A stretch of DNA of 64,000 nucleotides. Origin: Imbricaverruca yamaguchii. Its lineage: Eukaryota; Arthropoda; Thecostraca; Neoverrucidae. The notes beneath the pieces were generated by a model, which was not told the DNA's origin, did no database searches, and saw only the letters and a list, made by a program, of their open reading frames with translations. Location: positions 1 through 64,000 of the forward strand of contig JAOTOL010001509.1 of NCBI GenBank assembly GCA_034440575.1, in the 5' to 3' direction. The position numbers and the translations under genes were made by a program. Shown here piece by piece: positions 22,095 through 34,200 of the stretch. Position 1 is the first letter of the stretch; every line of letters starts with the position of its first letter.

Positions 22095-22770
22095 TGGCAT
22101 AGCCAAGGGCGAGGCGAAGGGGTAGCCGCCCCCTGGTCAGTCTGAAGCGGCCGCAAGATCCCCTGGGCCAACGTGAAGGTCCCCTGGATCGGCGAAAGGG
22201 GCCTTGGGTGACTGAATAGTTCCCGGACCGATGAAGAGTGTTTAGAGTCAACAGAGAGCGATCCCAGGAAGGGCCTTTGTCTGGGGTAACGTGAAGGGCT
22301 TCGAGATAGACGGAGGGGTCTGATAGAAGGGTTCCCGGGCTGACGGAGAGGGCCACGAGCCAACATAAAGGACCCCCAGGCTGTCGGCGGAGCCCATGCC
22401 GAAAAAAAGAGTCCCTGATCTAATGTGCATGGTCCAAGCGTTTGAAAAGAGGCCCCCAGTTTGCTGGAAAAGGTCCTGGGTCGTCAGAGAGGGCCCCTGA
22501 GACGACGGCGGGGGTCTTAATTTCCGAAGATGACCTCAGACCGTGAGAGAGGACCTTCGGACCAACGCGTGGGTTCCAAGCCATACAAGGTCCCTGGACT
22601 GATAGAGGGAGCTGTGGAAATAGGGCATCCGACTTGACAGGGGGAGACCCTGTATCGCTAAGGATGACCCTGCAACGACGGAGAGGACCGCCGACCGCGG
22701 GAGGACCTCGGGCCATCGAAGAGGGCCCAGAGCTGGCATGAATGGTCCTGGGCTGATGGGGGTCGAAACC
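22095..22770 (+). repeat. degenerate ~30-bp repeat block RC, copy 2
   Basis: Collinear with 15640-16262 (anchors listed there), in the same orientation about 6.5 kb away. Just upstream (22088-22130), CCAGTGGCATAGCCAAGGGC followed by a G/C-rich segment resembles the AGTGGCGTAGCCAGG-type ends of many invertebrate repeats. The block may therefore be the interior of a mobile element whose core is a decayed minisatellite. Open frames here are not genes. Confidence 0.75.
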
Positions 22771-23377
22771 TCATTGCGTGATAGATGACCATCAAGCTTT
22801 GAATATTGGACTTCTGCTGGACAAGAGTGTCCTGAGCAGTGAAACAAATGGTTCAGGTACCTGAGGTCATACGCTTGGCGCACATGACTGTTTGTCGACT
22901 CAGCACGTCGCCATTATTTGCCTTGGCCAGGTGACCAGGTGACCTTCGAACGATTGCTTCATGGTATTCTTTCGGTACATGTAAACTACTGCGTAGTTCC
23001 ATGTGGATGCTCTTTTTAACGTCAGCCAAACATTTGAATGTTGATGCACATCTTGAACAACCGGACTGCTAATTTCATGGTATTTCATGCTAGTTTCGTC
23101 TCTTGCTAATCCTCGCAGTACATGAGTGGGGAACATTTAACCTTTGCTATATGTCCGAGGTAGCTCCTGTACCGTTCGTGTTTTTACCTTTCAGTTTGAA
23201 ATTCCTTCTGACCATTGATGAAAGCACATTGCGCAAAAAAAAAATTAGTTTCAATCTCTTGCTAAGATACTATGGCTAGGTCTGATCAAAGTGGAGTCAC
23301 GGTCTCGTCCCAGTACGATGTTTGTATGTACACTGTAGCATGTCTGTAAAACAACCCTTATTACAAGATGCAGTTGA
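22771..23377. other. unassigned DNA
   Basis: Nothing recognised. Confidence 0.4.
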
Positions 23378-23588
23378 AAACGAATTATGGGTTGGGGCGG
23401 GGATGGCCGAGTGGTTAAGGTGATGGGCTCTGTGTACCAAAGGTCCCGGGCTCGACACTAGCGCCGCTCTGGACATTTTCCCAATCCCGCGGCCCACCCA
23501 CGAAACAGTGTGGGCGGCGCCATTAGCCGTGGATGTGCATAAAGTGCGTCGTGAACCACCCAATAAACAAACAAGCAAACGAATCATG
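23378..23588 (+). mobile_element. tRNA-derived SINE, family B, with TSD
   Basis: The head GGGGATGGCCGAGTGGTTAAGG is a Ser/Leu-type tRNA-like 5' end with a pol III A box (TGGCCGAGTGG). A B-box-like GGTCCCGGGCTCGACAC follows at 23442-23458. A tRNA-unrelated body (23459-23555) leads to an AATAAACAAACAAGC tail. AAACGAATTATG (23378-23389) and AAACGAATCATG (23577-23588) are target-site duplications with one mismatch, so the inserted unit is 23390-23576. It is not a functional tRNA because the acceptor and anticodon arms do not close. It differs from SINE family A in head, body and tail, so another partner LINE is likely. Confidence 0.85.
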
Positions 23589-25709
23589 TGTAGGTAGATA
23601 ATTGCAAGAAATGCAATGAAAGAAAAATGTAAGCATGCAGAATGTGACCTGACATCAATTCCCGAGGTGAAATGAAATGATATGCTATCAAAAATGCTAT
23701 TTTTCTACACAAAACGTTGCTACTAATGAACGTTTTTGAACACCCGAATGTATGTAGTGTCAGGTGATGTATTCTAAACATGTTTGAGGTTGGAAGTTCA
23801 GATCTGTCGTGGTCATATTTCATTTTATGTCGTTTGTTTTGCCTTTTGAACTTATTCCATGTACTTTTGGGGGAAAATGGCCGACTATTGCGAATAAAAA
23901 TTGGCTAAGCCATTTCCCAGGTGGTTTTTGTTGGGATTTTAATGCACACATTCCATTTTAGAGTGGTAAGCTTGTTGACAAAAATTAAAATTAACATTTT
24001 CGATTTGGGTGAAAATCATCAAAGACTTTAGACTTGGTTATGACTGCCACCTGATTCAAAATTATAGCCTTCAACAGTCCCTCACATTTGTATAGGTACA
24101 TATTTCACACTGGGTCGATCAGTAACCTTAGCAATTACACGTGTTACCAATGATAGACAATGGTGTGACTATCACCAATTTTTCAGAACGAAGTAGCACT
24201 TGATACACATTCGTGTGTCTGAATGCATCTCGACATGGACCTGCTTCACCTGATTTCGAACGTCAACTAAAGGAGACAGAGTTGTTTTGAGTAATTATCG
24301 AGTTCAAGGATGCAGCTTCGGCATTCCTCTTACCGCAGCTCTTCATCTTGCTTAGAGTTCAAGTTAATGATCGCTCAATTGACCCTCATCCATCCCACTA
24401 TCAAGGATACAAAATCAGCCCGTACTCCAAGGGGTAGGATTCCAGAGATAATAGCAATTAGCTTACTCGATTAGCTATTTCTAATACCGCATTGTCGTCG
24501 CTGTGAGCTGGTAAATATGGAAAAGCAATGGGGCATGGCAGCAGGGTCAGTCAGCAGTGTTGTTTGCTCTTTTACCGTTGCTGAATCACGCATGAAACGC
24601 AAGCATCTGTTTCTATAGCAGGCGTCGAAATGAGACCAATTTGTGCAGAAAAAAAACAATGAAAATGGTACTTACGTGAACGATGAGTCTTGTTCAATGT
24701 TGCATGGATTATTCATCCATTGTTAACAATGATTGCCTGATATACATTATTAAAAAATATAGCAGAGTAGCTTGCGAATTGCTGACCATGCTATTTGAAA
24801 GTCCACGATTATGACTTTTCATTACAGCTTTTCATGCTAATTCATAATTCTGCATTCTATAGTATGGTGCCTTGCATTTCGTGCCGATAAGACCTCGGCA
24901 AGGACAGCAAAGGTGAAGAGACTGTTGGCCATCAGCATGTGCAAAATGATCGATAGTCTATTTCTGGTTCAGCATGCACGTGCGGGTCTGCCACACAGTA
25001 TTATTGCATTCTTAATATTTCATTGCACATTTTGCACCCATAAATGGAACCTGGGAAAATAACAAATGAAATTTCCACCCTAGTTCACGCTCTGCTCCAA
25101 TTCTTTAAAGCCATTGAATGGATGTGTGGGTGTCGCATCTGCTGTTGTGTGGGTGTCGCATCTGCTGTACTGATTCATAGCATTGCTACCAGCATAAGCA
25201 ATTCGCAGGGACGCTAGACGAAAGATGGAAAGTGCTTAAAGCGCAGTGCGGTCGAATCTCCATGTATGTCAGTCATATGCGCATTTCCTTGAGGGCTTGT
25301 ACTGCCAATCGCCTCCAGGCGTGCATGCAGAGCTGAAGCGATTTCGTATGCTATGCTCTCTCCAAGTTGCATTATTGAAGGCAGAAACAAGAAGCCAATC
25401 GCCAAGTTTCCAATCGCCTCTCCGTGCGACTGAACTGGAATGCAGGTCAAACACATTACCTCTTCGGCACGCGGAAAGAATGGCACGATCCGTCTGCGGT
25501 GCGAGTTGCATCATAATATCTCACACCTCGTGCCATTTCTCCTGCTGCTTTGCGATTATCGAAAACAAACTATTTGATCTGTCTTCCGTAAGTGGCAAAC
25601 TTGAGCCTCGCGTCTTTTTCTTATTGTGATGAAATATATTCCTGTATTCATGGAACCTACGGACGTTAGGGGTACGGTGTTCATGAAGTAAAAATGTCGG
25701 TATATATTT
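23589..25709. other. unassigned AT-rich DNA
   Basis: No gene or repeat recognised apart from a duplicated GTGTGGGTGTCGCATCTGCTG at 25124-25167. The overlapping frames at 25214-25629 have no known motif. Confidence 0.4.

Positions 25710-25710
<1 letters not shown>

Positions 25711-25757
<47 letters not shown>
25711..25757. repeat. (TA)n microsatellite
   Basis: About 46 bp of TA directly at the 5' end of the Tigger element. Tigger/pogo elements insert at TA, so insertion into, or growth from, the TA target is plausible. Confidence 0.9.
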
Positions 25758-25762
<5 letters not shown>

Positions 25763-26830
25763 AACCTCGGTTTCCTTATACCCTTGTTTTCGTGCGATTC
25801 GGTTTTCGACGACTTTTTTCGTTGAAATTTTGTCCCAGTTTTCGTATATCCGCTCGGTTTTCGAACAGTTGAAAATGGTCCGTACCAAACTAGTCCGCCT
25901 GTCCGCGTTTAGTTTAATTTCATCACAGTGAAGTTCTCGCCCCCTAATACCACTCCTCTCATCCAGCACATGGACCAGCAGGTCGTTTCAAACCTTAAAA
26001 AAACTATACACCGAAGCACTATTTCAAAAGTGCTTTGAAGTGACCTCGGGCACTGAATTGACCCTTAGAGAGTTCTGGAGGAATCACTTCAATATCCTCA
26101 AGTGCATAAGCCTTGTAGATAAGGCTTGGCAGGGAGTGACTTCTAGGACGATGAACTCGCTTGGAGAAAATCGTGACCAGAATGTGTCCTCGAGAAGGAT
26201 TTTGAATGGTTTGAGGCTGACCCTGACGACCCTACGCCTGTTGTGGAATCTATTGTGTCTTTGGAGAAGTTCATCAGGTTGGATGTGAGTGGCCAGGACG
26301 TGGAAAAGTTGGTAAACGACCACAGGGAAGAGCTAACCACTGAAGAGCTGCAAGACCTTCAACTGGAACAGCAACAAACGGCTGCTAAGGAAATTGTTTC
26401 AGAGGAGGAGGAAGAGAGAGGGGAGAATGTGCCTTCTTCAATGTTTAGATACATTTGTGCAAAGTGAAGTGAGTCGCAAAGTTTTGTGGAGAAATATCAT
26501 CCTAACAAAGCTATTGTAAGCCGTGTCAGCGACATGTTTAATGACAATGTCCTGTCCCTTTTTAGGCAAATCTTAAAGAGACGCCAGAAACATGCCCCTC
26601 CAGGCATATTTTTTGTGCGACAGAGGTCCAGTGACTCTCAAGCTGGTCCTAGTACCAGCAAATGACAAAGAAGGAAAGTAACCCTAGATAGGTCCTCGAT
26701 AGCTGAAGTCCTTATGGAGGGGGATTCCCCTTCCAAACAACAACCTCTCTTCCCTCTCCCCTCCTCGCCGTCTTCCATACTCCAGCAAGAGTCTTCAATA
26801 AAGGTAAAAGTAATGTGAAATGTTAATTTA
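25758..26830 (+). pseudogene. Tigger/pogo transposon remnant (C-terminal transposase)
   Basis: The 5' end has repeated CCTCGGTTT, TTCGGTTTTCGAC and CTCGGTTTTCGAAC motifs typical of Tigger-like subterminal sequence (25764-25870). The sequence then jumps to the end of the DDE transposase: VKFSPPNTTPLIQHMDQ (~25931), CFEVTSGTELTLREFW (~26033), NHFNILKCISLVDKAWQGVT, and HREELTTEELQDLQLEQQQ. It ends with FVEKYHPNKAIVSRV, ILKRRQKHAPPG and EVLMEGDSPSKQQ. The DNA-binding domains and the catalytic aspartates are missing, so a large internal deletion joins the 5' terminus to the 3' coding part. Frameshifts lie near 26025 and 26160, with at least one stop near 26465. It cannot make an active enzyme. The family assignment is strong because the order of motifs is complete. 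Confidence 0.85.
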
Positions 26831-27940
26831 TCCATATTTTGTTTTGACTTAACTTGAAACGTCTGAAGATGGCTATGTCAGGACTAGAAGACTGGCCGAA
26901 GCATGTTGTGAATGACGTTTCCGCTACAAGTTCAGAATGTGACGCTGATATGCAAAGTAAAAGAGCGGGGATACCAGTTGTTGCTGCAGAAGAGTGCATG
27001 CATGAAATCCTGATCTGGTGTTTCACTGAAAGACGTATTAGAGCCCATGCTAACCGCCTTGTCCCTTAACTCACGCACCTTGAGGCACTGTATAACAGCA
27101 GTAGCTGCTGCTTGTCCAACCCAAACTGAAATCTTCAGTACACCAAGAAGCCTTATAGTTCCTCTTTTCAGTGACAATGACACTAGCACGGCCAACTTTC
27201 ACATTCCCATCACCTGGAAGGAGTTTCCCATCCCAGTGAACGATCAGGCTCCTGTCGCTAGCGTAGGATTCCACGATCTCCTCCACAATTGCCCGTCTTT
27301 GGGTTCGCCTAGGTGACGACTGGTTGATGGCCAAATCTGAGGGGTCGTAATCTAGAGCAAAGGCTGTTGCCAACAGTAAGTGCACTGTCATTCGGTCACC
27401 AAGTTTGTTGCGGTCCAGTGCTGCAGTCAGGTCCGGTATAACAATGTTCCTTGCACGACACAACCTATTTGGGGCCGACGGAGTGGCACCGCTCCGAAAC
27501 GACCGCTGAACATTGGCTTCATCACTGCTGTCTGATGAGGACTTCAATCCAATGGTCTCCTCTCACGCTGCTTGCTTCCCATGGTCCTTCCGCACTATTT
27601 CGGCCACCGACTGTCGGTGCTGAGGAACCCGCTCCTCCTCTGCTGGCACTTTGTCAACGCCGACTGTGAAACGCCGCCTCCCCGGATCCCGCAGTGCATT
27701 GATGAATTCGTCCTCCTCCAAGATCTTAATCAGCTAATGTTCTCCGACATGAGCAGTGTCAAACAAATCACGGAGGCTCGCTTGAAACTCATCTTCCTTC
27801 CTTTTCCCAGGTGCAGATCGTCAAGTCTTCTCCTTCAGCATTAACCGGCAATTCTCCCCTGTACTTCTCAACTTCGCGATGGCATTTCGCTCCTCTGCAG
27901 TTGGGATTCGCGCCACATCTCAGGTACCCATTCCCTCACT
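26823..27940 (-). pseudogene. decayed transposase-like gene (VHWDGKLLP family)
   Basis: Reading the minus strand with several frame changes gives, in order: EFQASLRDLFDTAHVGEH and FINALRDPGRRRFTVGVD (27640-27800), IVIPDLTAALDRNKLGDR and FALDYDPSDLAINQSS (27300-27460), SLIVHWDGKLLPGDGNVKV (~27220), LLGVLKISVWVGQAAATAVI (27100-27165), and ELVAETSFTTCFGQSSSPDI (26870-26940). The order matches a protein family I recall as multi-copy and uncharacterised in arthropod and cnidarian genomes, probably transposon-encoded. I cannot name the superfamily. At least three frameshifts and some stops (near 27735, 27825) show it is dead. It lies tail-to-tail with the Tigger remnant and shares its last bases. 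Confidence 0.65.
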
Positions 27941-29914
27941 AACAATTAAAGTTGCTGCACTGCTTACTTTCAACTACTCTTATTGGTGCAGCTTGAAGTA
28001 CAGCTGGAAAACCTACGCCCAGGATGGGATCAGATTTTCACTTAGTTCACTAGATGAGAAGCCAATATATCACACATAGGTATGTTTTCGGGACGCAGAC
28101 GTTATGGTATTTGAAAAAGGCACGACTGGATTATTAGTTGTCATATAAAAACCATATACAATATAACTACAAATGTGCATAACAATAAAGACCAAACACG
28201 ATGTGCAGTCTTTGAGACGATTTGAATAAAATGAATTGTCAAATATCTCAGCTGTCACAGTGGTCATGTGACAGTGCTAAACGTTGATCAAAATGAGCGA
28301 AATATTTAACAAGTCGATGTTTCTGTAGGTGGAACAAAAATATTGAAAAGCACCTTGAAAATGTTCATATTAGTTTTTGAGGACAACTCAAATTTTTTTG
28401 CATGTATATATATATATATTGCCGTGGCATGCTACATCATATTGGTTTCACACAAAAAAGAAGTTTTGACGAAGATAAATGCGACGTCATTCTTTGCAGA
28501 ATTTGAAGAAAAAAACGAAGAGTAGTGAAACCCGAGGAGTACTGCCATTTTTCGAGGGCATTAGAAGGGGGCGGTGCAGATATCTGCCGATCCTCTCGTT
28601 ACGAAAATCCAGGGTACACCTCTGCTTGTCATGTCAAAGTTCGTTTTCAGGTATATACCTCGGCTAGTAAACCCCTGTAATTAAACAACCATGGATGATA
28701 ATGTCCATCGACCACTCATTGTAAAAGCGATCAGAAGAAGAAAAGGGCGAATAAGTACAACGTTCTCAGGTTTGGGGAATGCTTGGGGAGCGGATAATTT
28801 AGCAGTATTCAGTGCGGGATATAGAGGTATTCAAGGCGAGGGAGACCGGTAATGAACCAGTAAACTGATATAGGAAGACAACCGTGGTAATATTGCATAC
28901 ATTTTAACATTCACACACAGTGGTGGCGATGGACTGTCATGCAATAGTATGTTTTTGAACAAAAAAAGTGTTCAAGTACTAAATTTGTTGCTTTGATAAT
29001 ATTGAGGTCGCTAGAGATCCCTGTTAATATCCAACATCCTTGACGTTCAGGAGGGGGGGGGGTATTTGGATATTGGGATATCAGATACAGGGCATATTGG
29101 AAGACTCCAGTCTCCAAATATATGGTAAGCTCCACCTATGATATATCTCTCTCTCGGAAGCTGGAGCCGCTCCATCCGCCCCAACACATTTCAGGTTGTA
29201 CCATCGTGCTGAAGGGGGCATCCCTCTGTTTATGTCATCACCAATTCTACCATTGCTAGGTCCCATCCTCTCCCTCTCCCCTACACCAGTGCTTTTGTCC
29301 GTAGTTCCTCTCGTGGTTGTGCTGACACACATTTTCATGGACCACCGTTGTACAAACTGGTATAATAGGGCAAGTCAGAGTGTGCTGTCACGAAGAACTA
29401 TGAAGCATTTCTTCAGCTTCATTATTGCCGTAAAGTAATTTGTCGTAGTGCATGAATAACGCATGAATCAATTTATGCTAGTCAGATGAGTGTTATGAAT
29501 CCTAGATGTGTCCTTTAAATCAGGAAACACGCCTGGTGCAAACGTAAAAATTGTGAAACACATATCCCACTATGGTGTCTTTAATTACCGGACAATTCAA
29601 AGCTTCGAGTGGCGGTTTGGAAATTAACTACTTTGATTGATTACTTTGATTGGAAGAGTTTACAAAGTGTACCTTGTTTGTGTTCAAAGGTGTTAACAAG
29701 AACCTTGTTATAACTGATGTAGCTGAACAGTATGTACCCTATGGTGTTGCCTTCTGGTCGATTTCCGTGTTGAATTTGAGTGAAGTACGTATTAACATGA
29801 TATTGAACGGTGTGACACATTTAACACAAAACGGACCCTTATGTGACATTAGATTGTGTGGCTGGTGACTGCTGGGCCTATAAGCAAAATGTGCTTATTT
29901 TGTGTTGCATTCAG
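27941..29914. other. unassigned DNA
   Basis: AT-rich. A short (TA)n at 28404-28420 and a G-run at 29051-29060. No gene recognised. Confidence 0.4.
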
Positions 29915-30510
29915 GTTCGGAGCAGGGGCCCTTTGTCGAGAAGGTTCCGTCATCAAAAGGGCTCAGAGGCCCTTTCTGTCAGCAAACGAGGACTTTTAAC
30001 AGACAGGCCTATGGTCTTTACATCGTTCCAGGAACCTTCTTCGTTCCGGATTTCCTCCGTGGTACTGGAGCTTCTTCCTCGGTTCGAGGCCCACTCCGTC
30101 AGCTTTTGACCCCTCACCTTCAGCGTGAGGCAACAAAGCCGACCCAGGGACCCAGCACATCCGGCCTCGGGCCCCCTCCGACGGCCCGGAGTCCTCTCCG
30201 ACGGCCCGGAGTCCTCTCCGACGGCCCGGAGTCCTCTCCGACGGCCTGGGTCCCTCGACGGCCCGGAGTCTTCTCCGACGGCCCGGGTCTCTCGCGGGTT
30301 CCGCGGCGGCCTGCGGCCGGTTACGCGGGTCTCTCCGACGGCGGTCCTTCCGACGGCCCGGAGTCCTCTCGACGGCCCGGAATCCCTCCGCGGCCCGGAG
30401 TCCCCTCCGACGGCCCGGAGTCCTCTCCGACGGCCCGGAGTCCTCTCCGACGGCCCGGAGTCCCCTCCGACGGCCCGGAGTCCTCTCCGACGGCTAGGGG
30501 CCCTCGTGTA
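29915..30510 (-). repeat. degenerate repeat block, RC-like, with 20-bp array
   Basis: On the minus strand 29915-30110 has units such as GCTGACGGAGTGGGCCTCG and CTGACAGAAAGGGCCTCTG. These follow the GGGCC-TGG/CTGACGGAG pattern of the blocks at 15640 and 22157 but are inverted. The second half is the 20-bp array listed next. Similarity to the other blocks is at unit level only. Confidence 0.5.
30172..30495 (+). repeat. 20-bp minisatellite
   Basis: Units of CGACGGCCCGGAGTCCTCTC, about 14 intact or partial copies, interrupted at 30290-30350. On the minus strand the unit reads as a compact version of the ~30-bp RC unit, so the array may be a recent amplification inside an old RC block. Plus-strand open frames (128-206 codons) are artefacts. 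Confidence 0.9.
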
Positions 30511-30979
30511 GTGGATGCTTAGAAAGCACGAGGCCTGACCCCGTGATGTCGATGCCTGCGCTGTCCTGTTTTGCTCCCGCCGTGAATATCAATGGTTTAT
30601 GTTTGGAAGTGACATGGTTCTCATTCAAAGTGAACTTCCGGAACTATTAAGAAAGTGAGTATTGCATGAGTGAAGTTGGTAGTGGTGTCATCATTTTTGG
30701 CCATGACACTTGCCATCTGCTCGAGATTTTGTCAACGATATTTTGTAACCGATACACCCTCATCAGCAAAGATGTTGAATTCATGCCAGCACGTAGCTAG
30801 TTATATGTCCGAGCTAAAATTACAAAACAAAGCACCATAATATAAATTTGAGACGTCTTGTGTCCGCGGAGTGTTATGTTCTTGCTTGTCGCCGACCGAA
30901 ACTACTCACGATTTTATAAGTAGATTCCCAATGTCCAGAGAGCATTGAGCTTTTGCTACTATTCAGTGGGAGTTTGAGC
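30511..30979. other. unassigned DNA
   Basis: Nothing recognised. Confidence 0.4.
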
Positions 30980-31205
30980 TTCCAACCTCCACTGTTGGTG
31001 AGCTCAAGACTAGCCTCAATCGTTGGTGAGCTCAAAGCCATCCTCAACTGTTGGTGAGCTCAAAACCAGCCTCAACTGTTGGTTAGCTCAAACCAAGCCT
31101 CAACTGTTGGTGAATTCGAAACCAACCTTAACTGTTGGTGAGCTCGAAGCCAGCCTCCACTGTTGGTGAACTCAGAACTAGCCTCCACCGTTGGTGAGCT
31201 CACGT
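30980..31205 (+). repeat. 30-bp tandem repeat, ~7.5 copies
   Basis: Units CTCAACTGTTGGTGAGCTC followed by AAAACCAGC. Copies differ by a few substitutions. Confidence 0.9.
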
Positions 31206-34200
31206 CCTACTTAGTGTAAGATCACCAAAAGCATATGATGGTGTCTTCATTTCTTGTTCCTAGAAGAACCATACGAGACCATGATTATTTTGCGTGACTC
31301 TTCCATCTCTATGACATACCTAAGTTTATAACGAATCAACCAATATAAGTATGATTCTAAAATAGGGAAGTCCAGTACGATGGGCTTGGTTAACGTGGGA
31401 TGAATAACGTCCTTCAACCTTTTCGTTCTTCGAACTGGATAGTTCTTCTAACTCCTCTTGCAAGTACGCATTCCTCTCGGCTTCTGATATCTTCTGATGG
31501 AATCGGCTCTCCCGCCTTTCCTCACCCACTCTTCCTCATGAAATGAGGCCCATCGCCGTGGCATGCTGATGGTTGAAATGGCAATACGAACAGGAAATGA
31601 TGGTGCTTGTTTCATGCGCACCGGCAGATTCGAATCACTCCCACTCAAAAGGTTAGACAGCGCGTGTGTTTCGTGATAGTGTCATTTGGAACTCGTCCCG
31701 ATTTTTATATGGCTGCTCTCACAGTTCAACAACCTCACCATCGCATTTAGCTGACAGCGACTGGTTGGACTGCGTAAGTACCAACAACATGGAAAGTCCC
31801 GTAGCCAAGTCTGGTTTGCCTAGCAGTGATACTCTAGCCTTTTCTCCAGTTGGGGAGTACCCGAGTGCCTGGCGTAAACTTCGCCGTCGTGTTGCACAAG
31901 GCATGTCACCAGGCTCCGTCACCGGCGGCGCGAGCATTGCTGATGCCAATCGCATCGCGCCGGCGCCGGTGGTGCCGCGAGGGGAGATTGGCGGACCGGG
32001 GCCGCGGCCACGGCCCATCACGGGTGGCACCAACAGTCGTGCAGTATTCAGCCCGGTCGCACAAGGGGCGCGCGCGAGCCGGCCGTTCCCAGGGCCGTCG
32101 ACATAATTGACAGATTAGGCGCATTTGATTTGTCACGTAGGCTATTGTGGCATACATGATCGATGGCGGCGGACGGTTGACGTCAGCGGGCGGTTATTTT
32201 CATGTTCATCATCGTCGGCTGATGAGGACACCTTGTTCGCTCCTGGTCGATGCTGGCCGCTCAGATTGCCTGCCCGCAGATTGATCCGCTATTGTGCGGT
32301 GGAATCATGTTCGGCCGGCGCGCCGAGGCCGGCCGGTGCTAGGGCCGACGCCGCCTGTTGACCTCTCGCCGACAGCCGCCGGCTCTCCCCTGGGAGCGGG
32401 CTGGCCTCTTACACACCGGCTCCTGGCGGGCGCAGCATGGCCAACCTGTTTGTCGACGGTGAGATCCTTCGGAGTTTCTACATTCAACTCGCATATCTTA
32501 TGCTGTCTTCGCGTAGTTCACCTTTCTTAGGTCCTTGGCAGATGTACCTTTCCGTGAGCTGTAAGCTGGTGTCCCACAGGGTAGGTTTCTCACCGACTCC
32601 CATCGGCTAATGGCGGATATCGGGTCGAAGCTGAAGTACCCTAGGGTAAGTTTCTCACCGACACTCATTGATTGTTGGTGGATAACGGATGTAAGACTGC
32701 CTTTCACTGAGCTCATATTTCATTTGAATTACAACTGGTTTACCTTCACTTGATTACTACGTAACATGTGTATAGCACAGTCTATTCCTAAAGACCAGAA
32801 ACCGTCCAAAAATGGCAGGCAATGGCCAAAAGGCGGTGTAATAGATTTGCAGAACATATGTCCCTCAACGCACGTACGCAAATATACGTACCAGCAATAC
32901 GCACTCATCTAAGCCCCGTAAAAGCTATCGACATTTGTCTTACAACGCTAGGCTAGAAGCTATCAACACTACATGCAATGCTGCTCATTGATTTAGAGCT
33001 ATCTACATCTCGGCTGCAACCATTGATGTAAAAGCAGTCATATCCACATGTATTAACACATTCTAACCCGAATATGTCCGAATATTAGAAGCGTGGCTCT
33101 TTGCATTCGACGAGGATAGCTGGATCGGAATCCTGGTCAAGGGTTTAGCAAAATTGCTCTACACCGACCCGATAAATACAGATAAGTTGAACCTAGGCTT
33201 GCTCGTGGACTTCGAAGACAGGGAAGAAAACGCGTAAATTGAAAACAACTGTTTCATGAAGCCAGCAATGCAATGATTACATTTTCTGGTGCAAATCGTA
33301 CCGCTATATGTCAGCACGCGTTCATGTTTATGGAGTGAAATAGTAAGTTCTCCTTAGGTTGAAGTTCTCTTTTGAAGACCGAAAACACCTTGTGCAATTA
33401 TGCACGTGCCTGCTATCAGCTCTTCCTGGTGTCTACCGTAGCACTATCTATTACGAAGTTTGCGTGACACAGGCTACTTGAGCCAACTGTTTTCGCATTG
33501 TGTAAGCGGTCGTGCAATGCTAAGTGGGATGCGATACCACACATTGAATTAGTGCTGAGCGAATTCCAGTCACGGCTAACGGCTATATGACACTGAGCGT
33601 GATAGCTGTGCTTCGAAGCGTGTGCTAAAACAATTCATTTTTGGTCTGAAGGTGACGGCATAAACATGCATAATGTACACTGAAAACAGCTGATATGAGA
33701 AGCAGCACCAGCCATAGCTGATATCAGGACCATACGCACGGCTTTGCCACTGTCTTCGCGTTATTAAGGCGAGATAAGCTTTGCATACATTATGCGACCA
33801 TTTATTTTTCATCATTACCAGAACACCAATCATCCTGTTGTACGAAGGCAACCGATGGTATTCCAAATATGGGAACAAACAGTGGCAAAATATGTGCCTC
33901 GGCACTCTGCAATACGTAGCTGTGCCATGAGCTGTAGAGAGTTACTGAAATAAGTTCTTTATCACATGTATGTGGGAAATATTTTAATCAATTATTTTTC
34001 AATTTTCTCATTAGTTCTTATTCTCAAACCGATGAATTTAACTGAACACATCACTGATGATTTTGTCGTTTCAGTCCAAGCCATGCGATGCAGCTGCGGA
34101 GGTACCCAAAGCGCTATTATCAGCCTGTTCTTTACGTATTATATATACGCTAGCGATCTTCCAGATGCTGAAAGTGAAAAACAGTCTTGATAGAAATGAC

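Noticed and set aside
23390..23470. Functional tRNA-Ser or tRNA-Leu gene
   Set aside because: A and B boxes are present, but the cloverleaf does not close and the sequence continues into a SINE body, tail and target duplication.
31326..31648. Host exon with coiled coil
   Set aside because: Charged sequence only. No splice context or familiar domain, and frames overlap.
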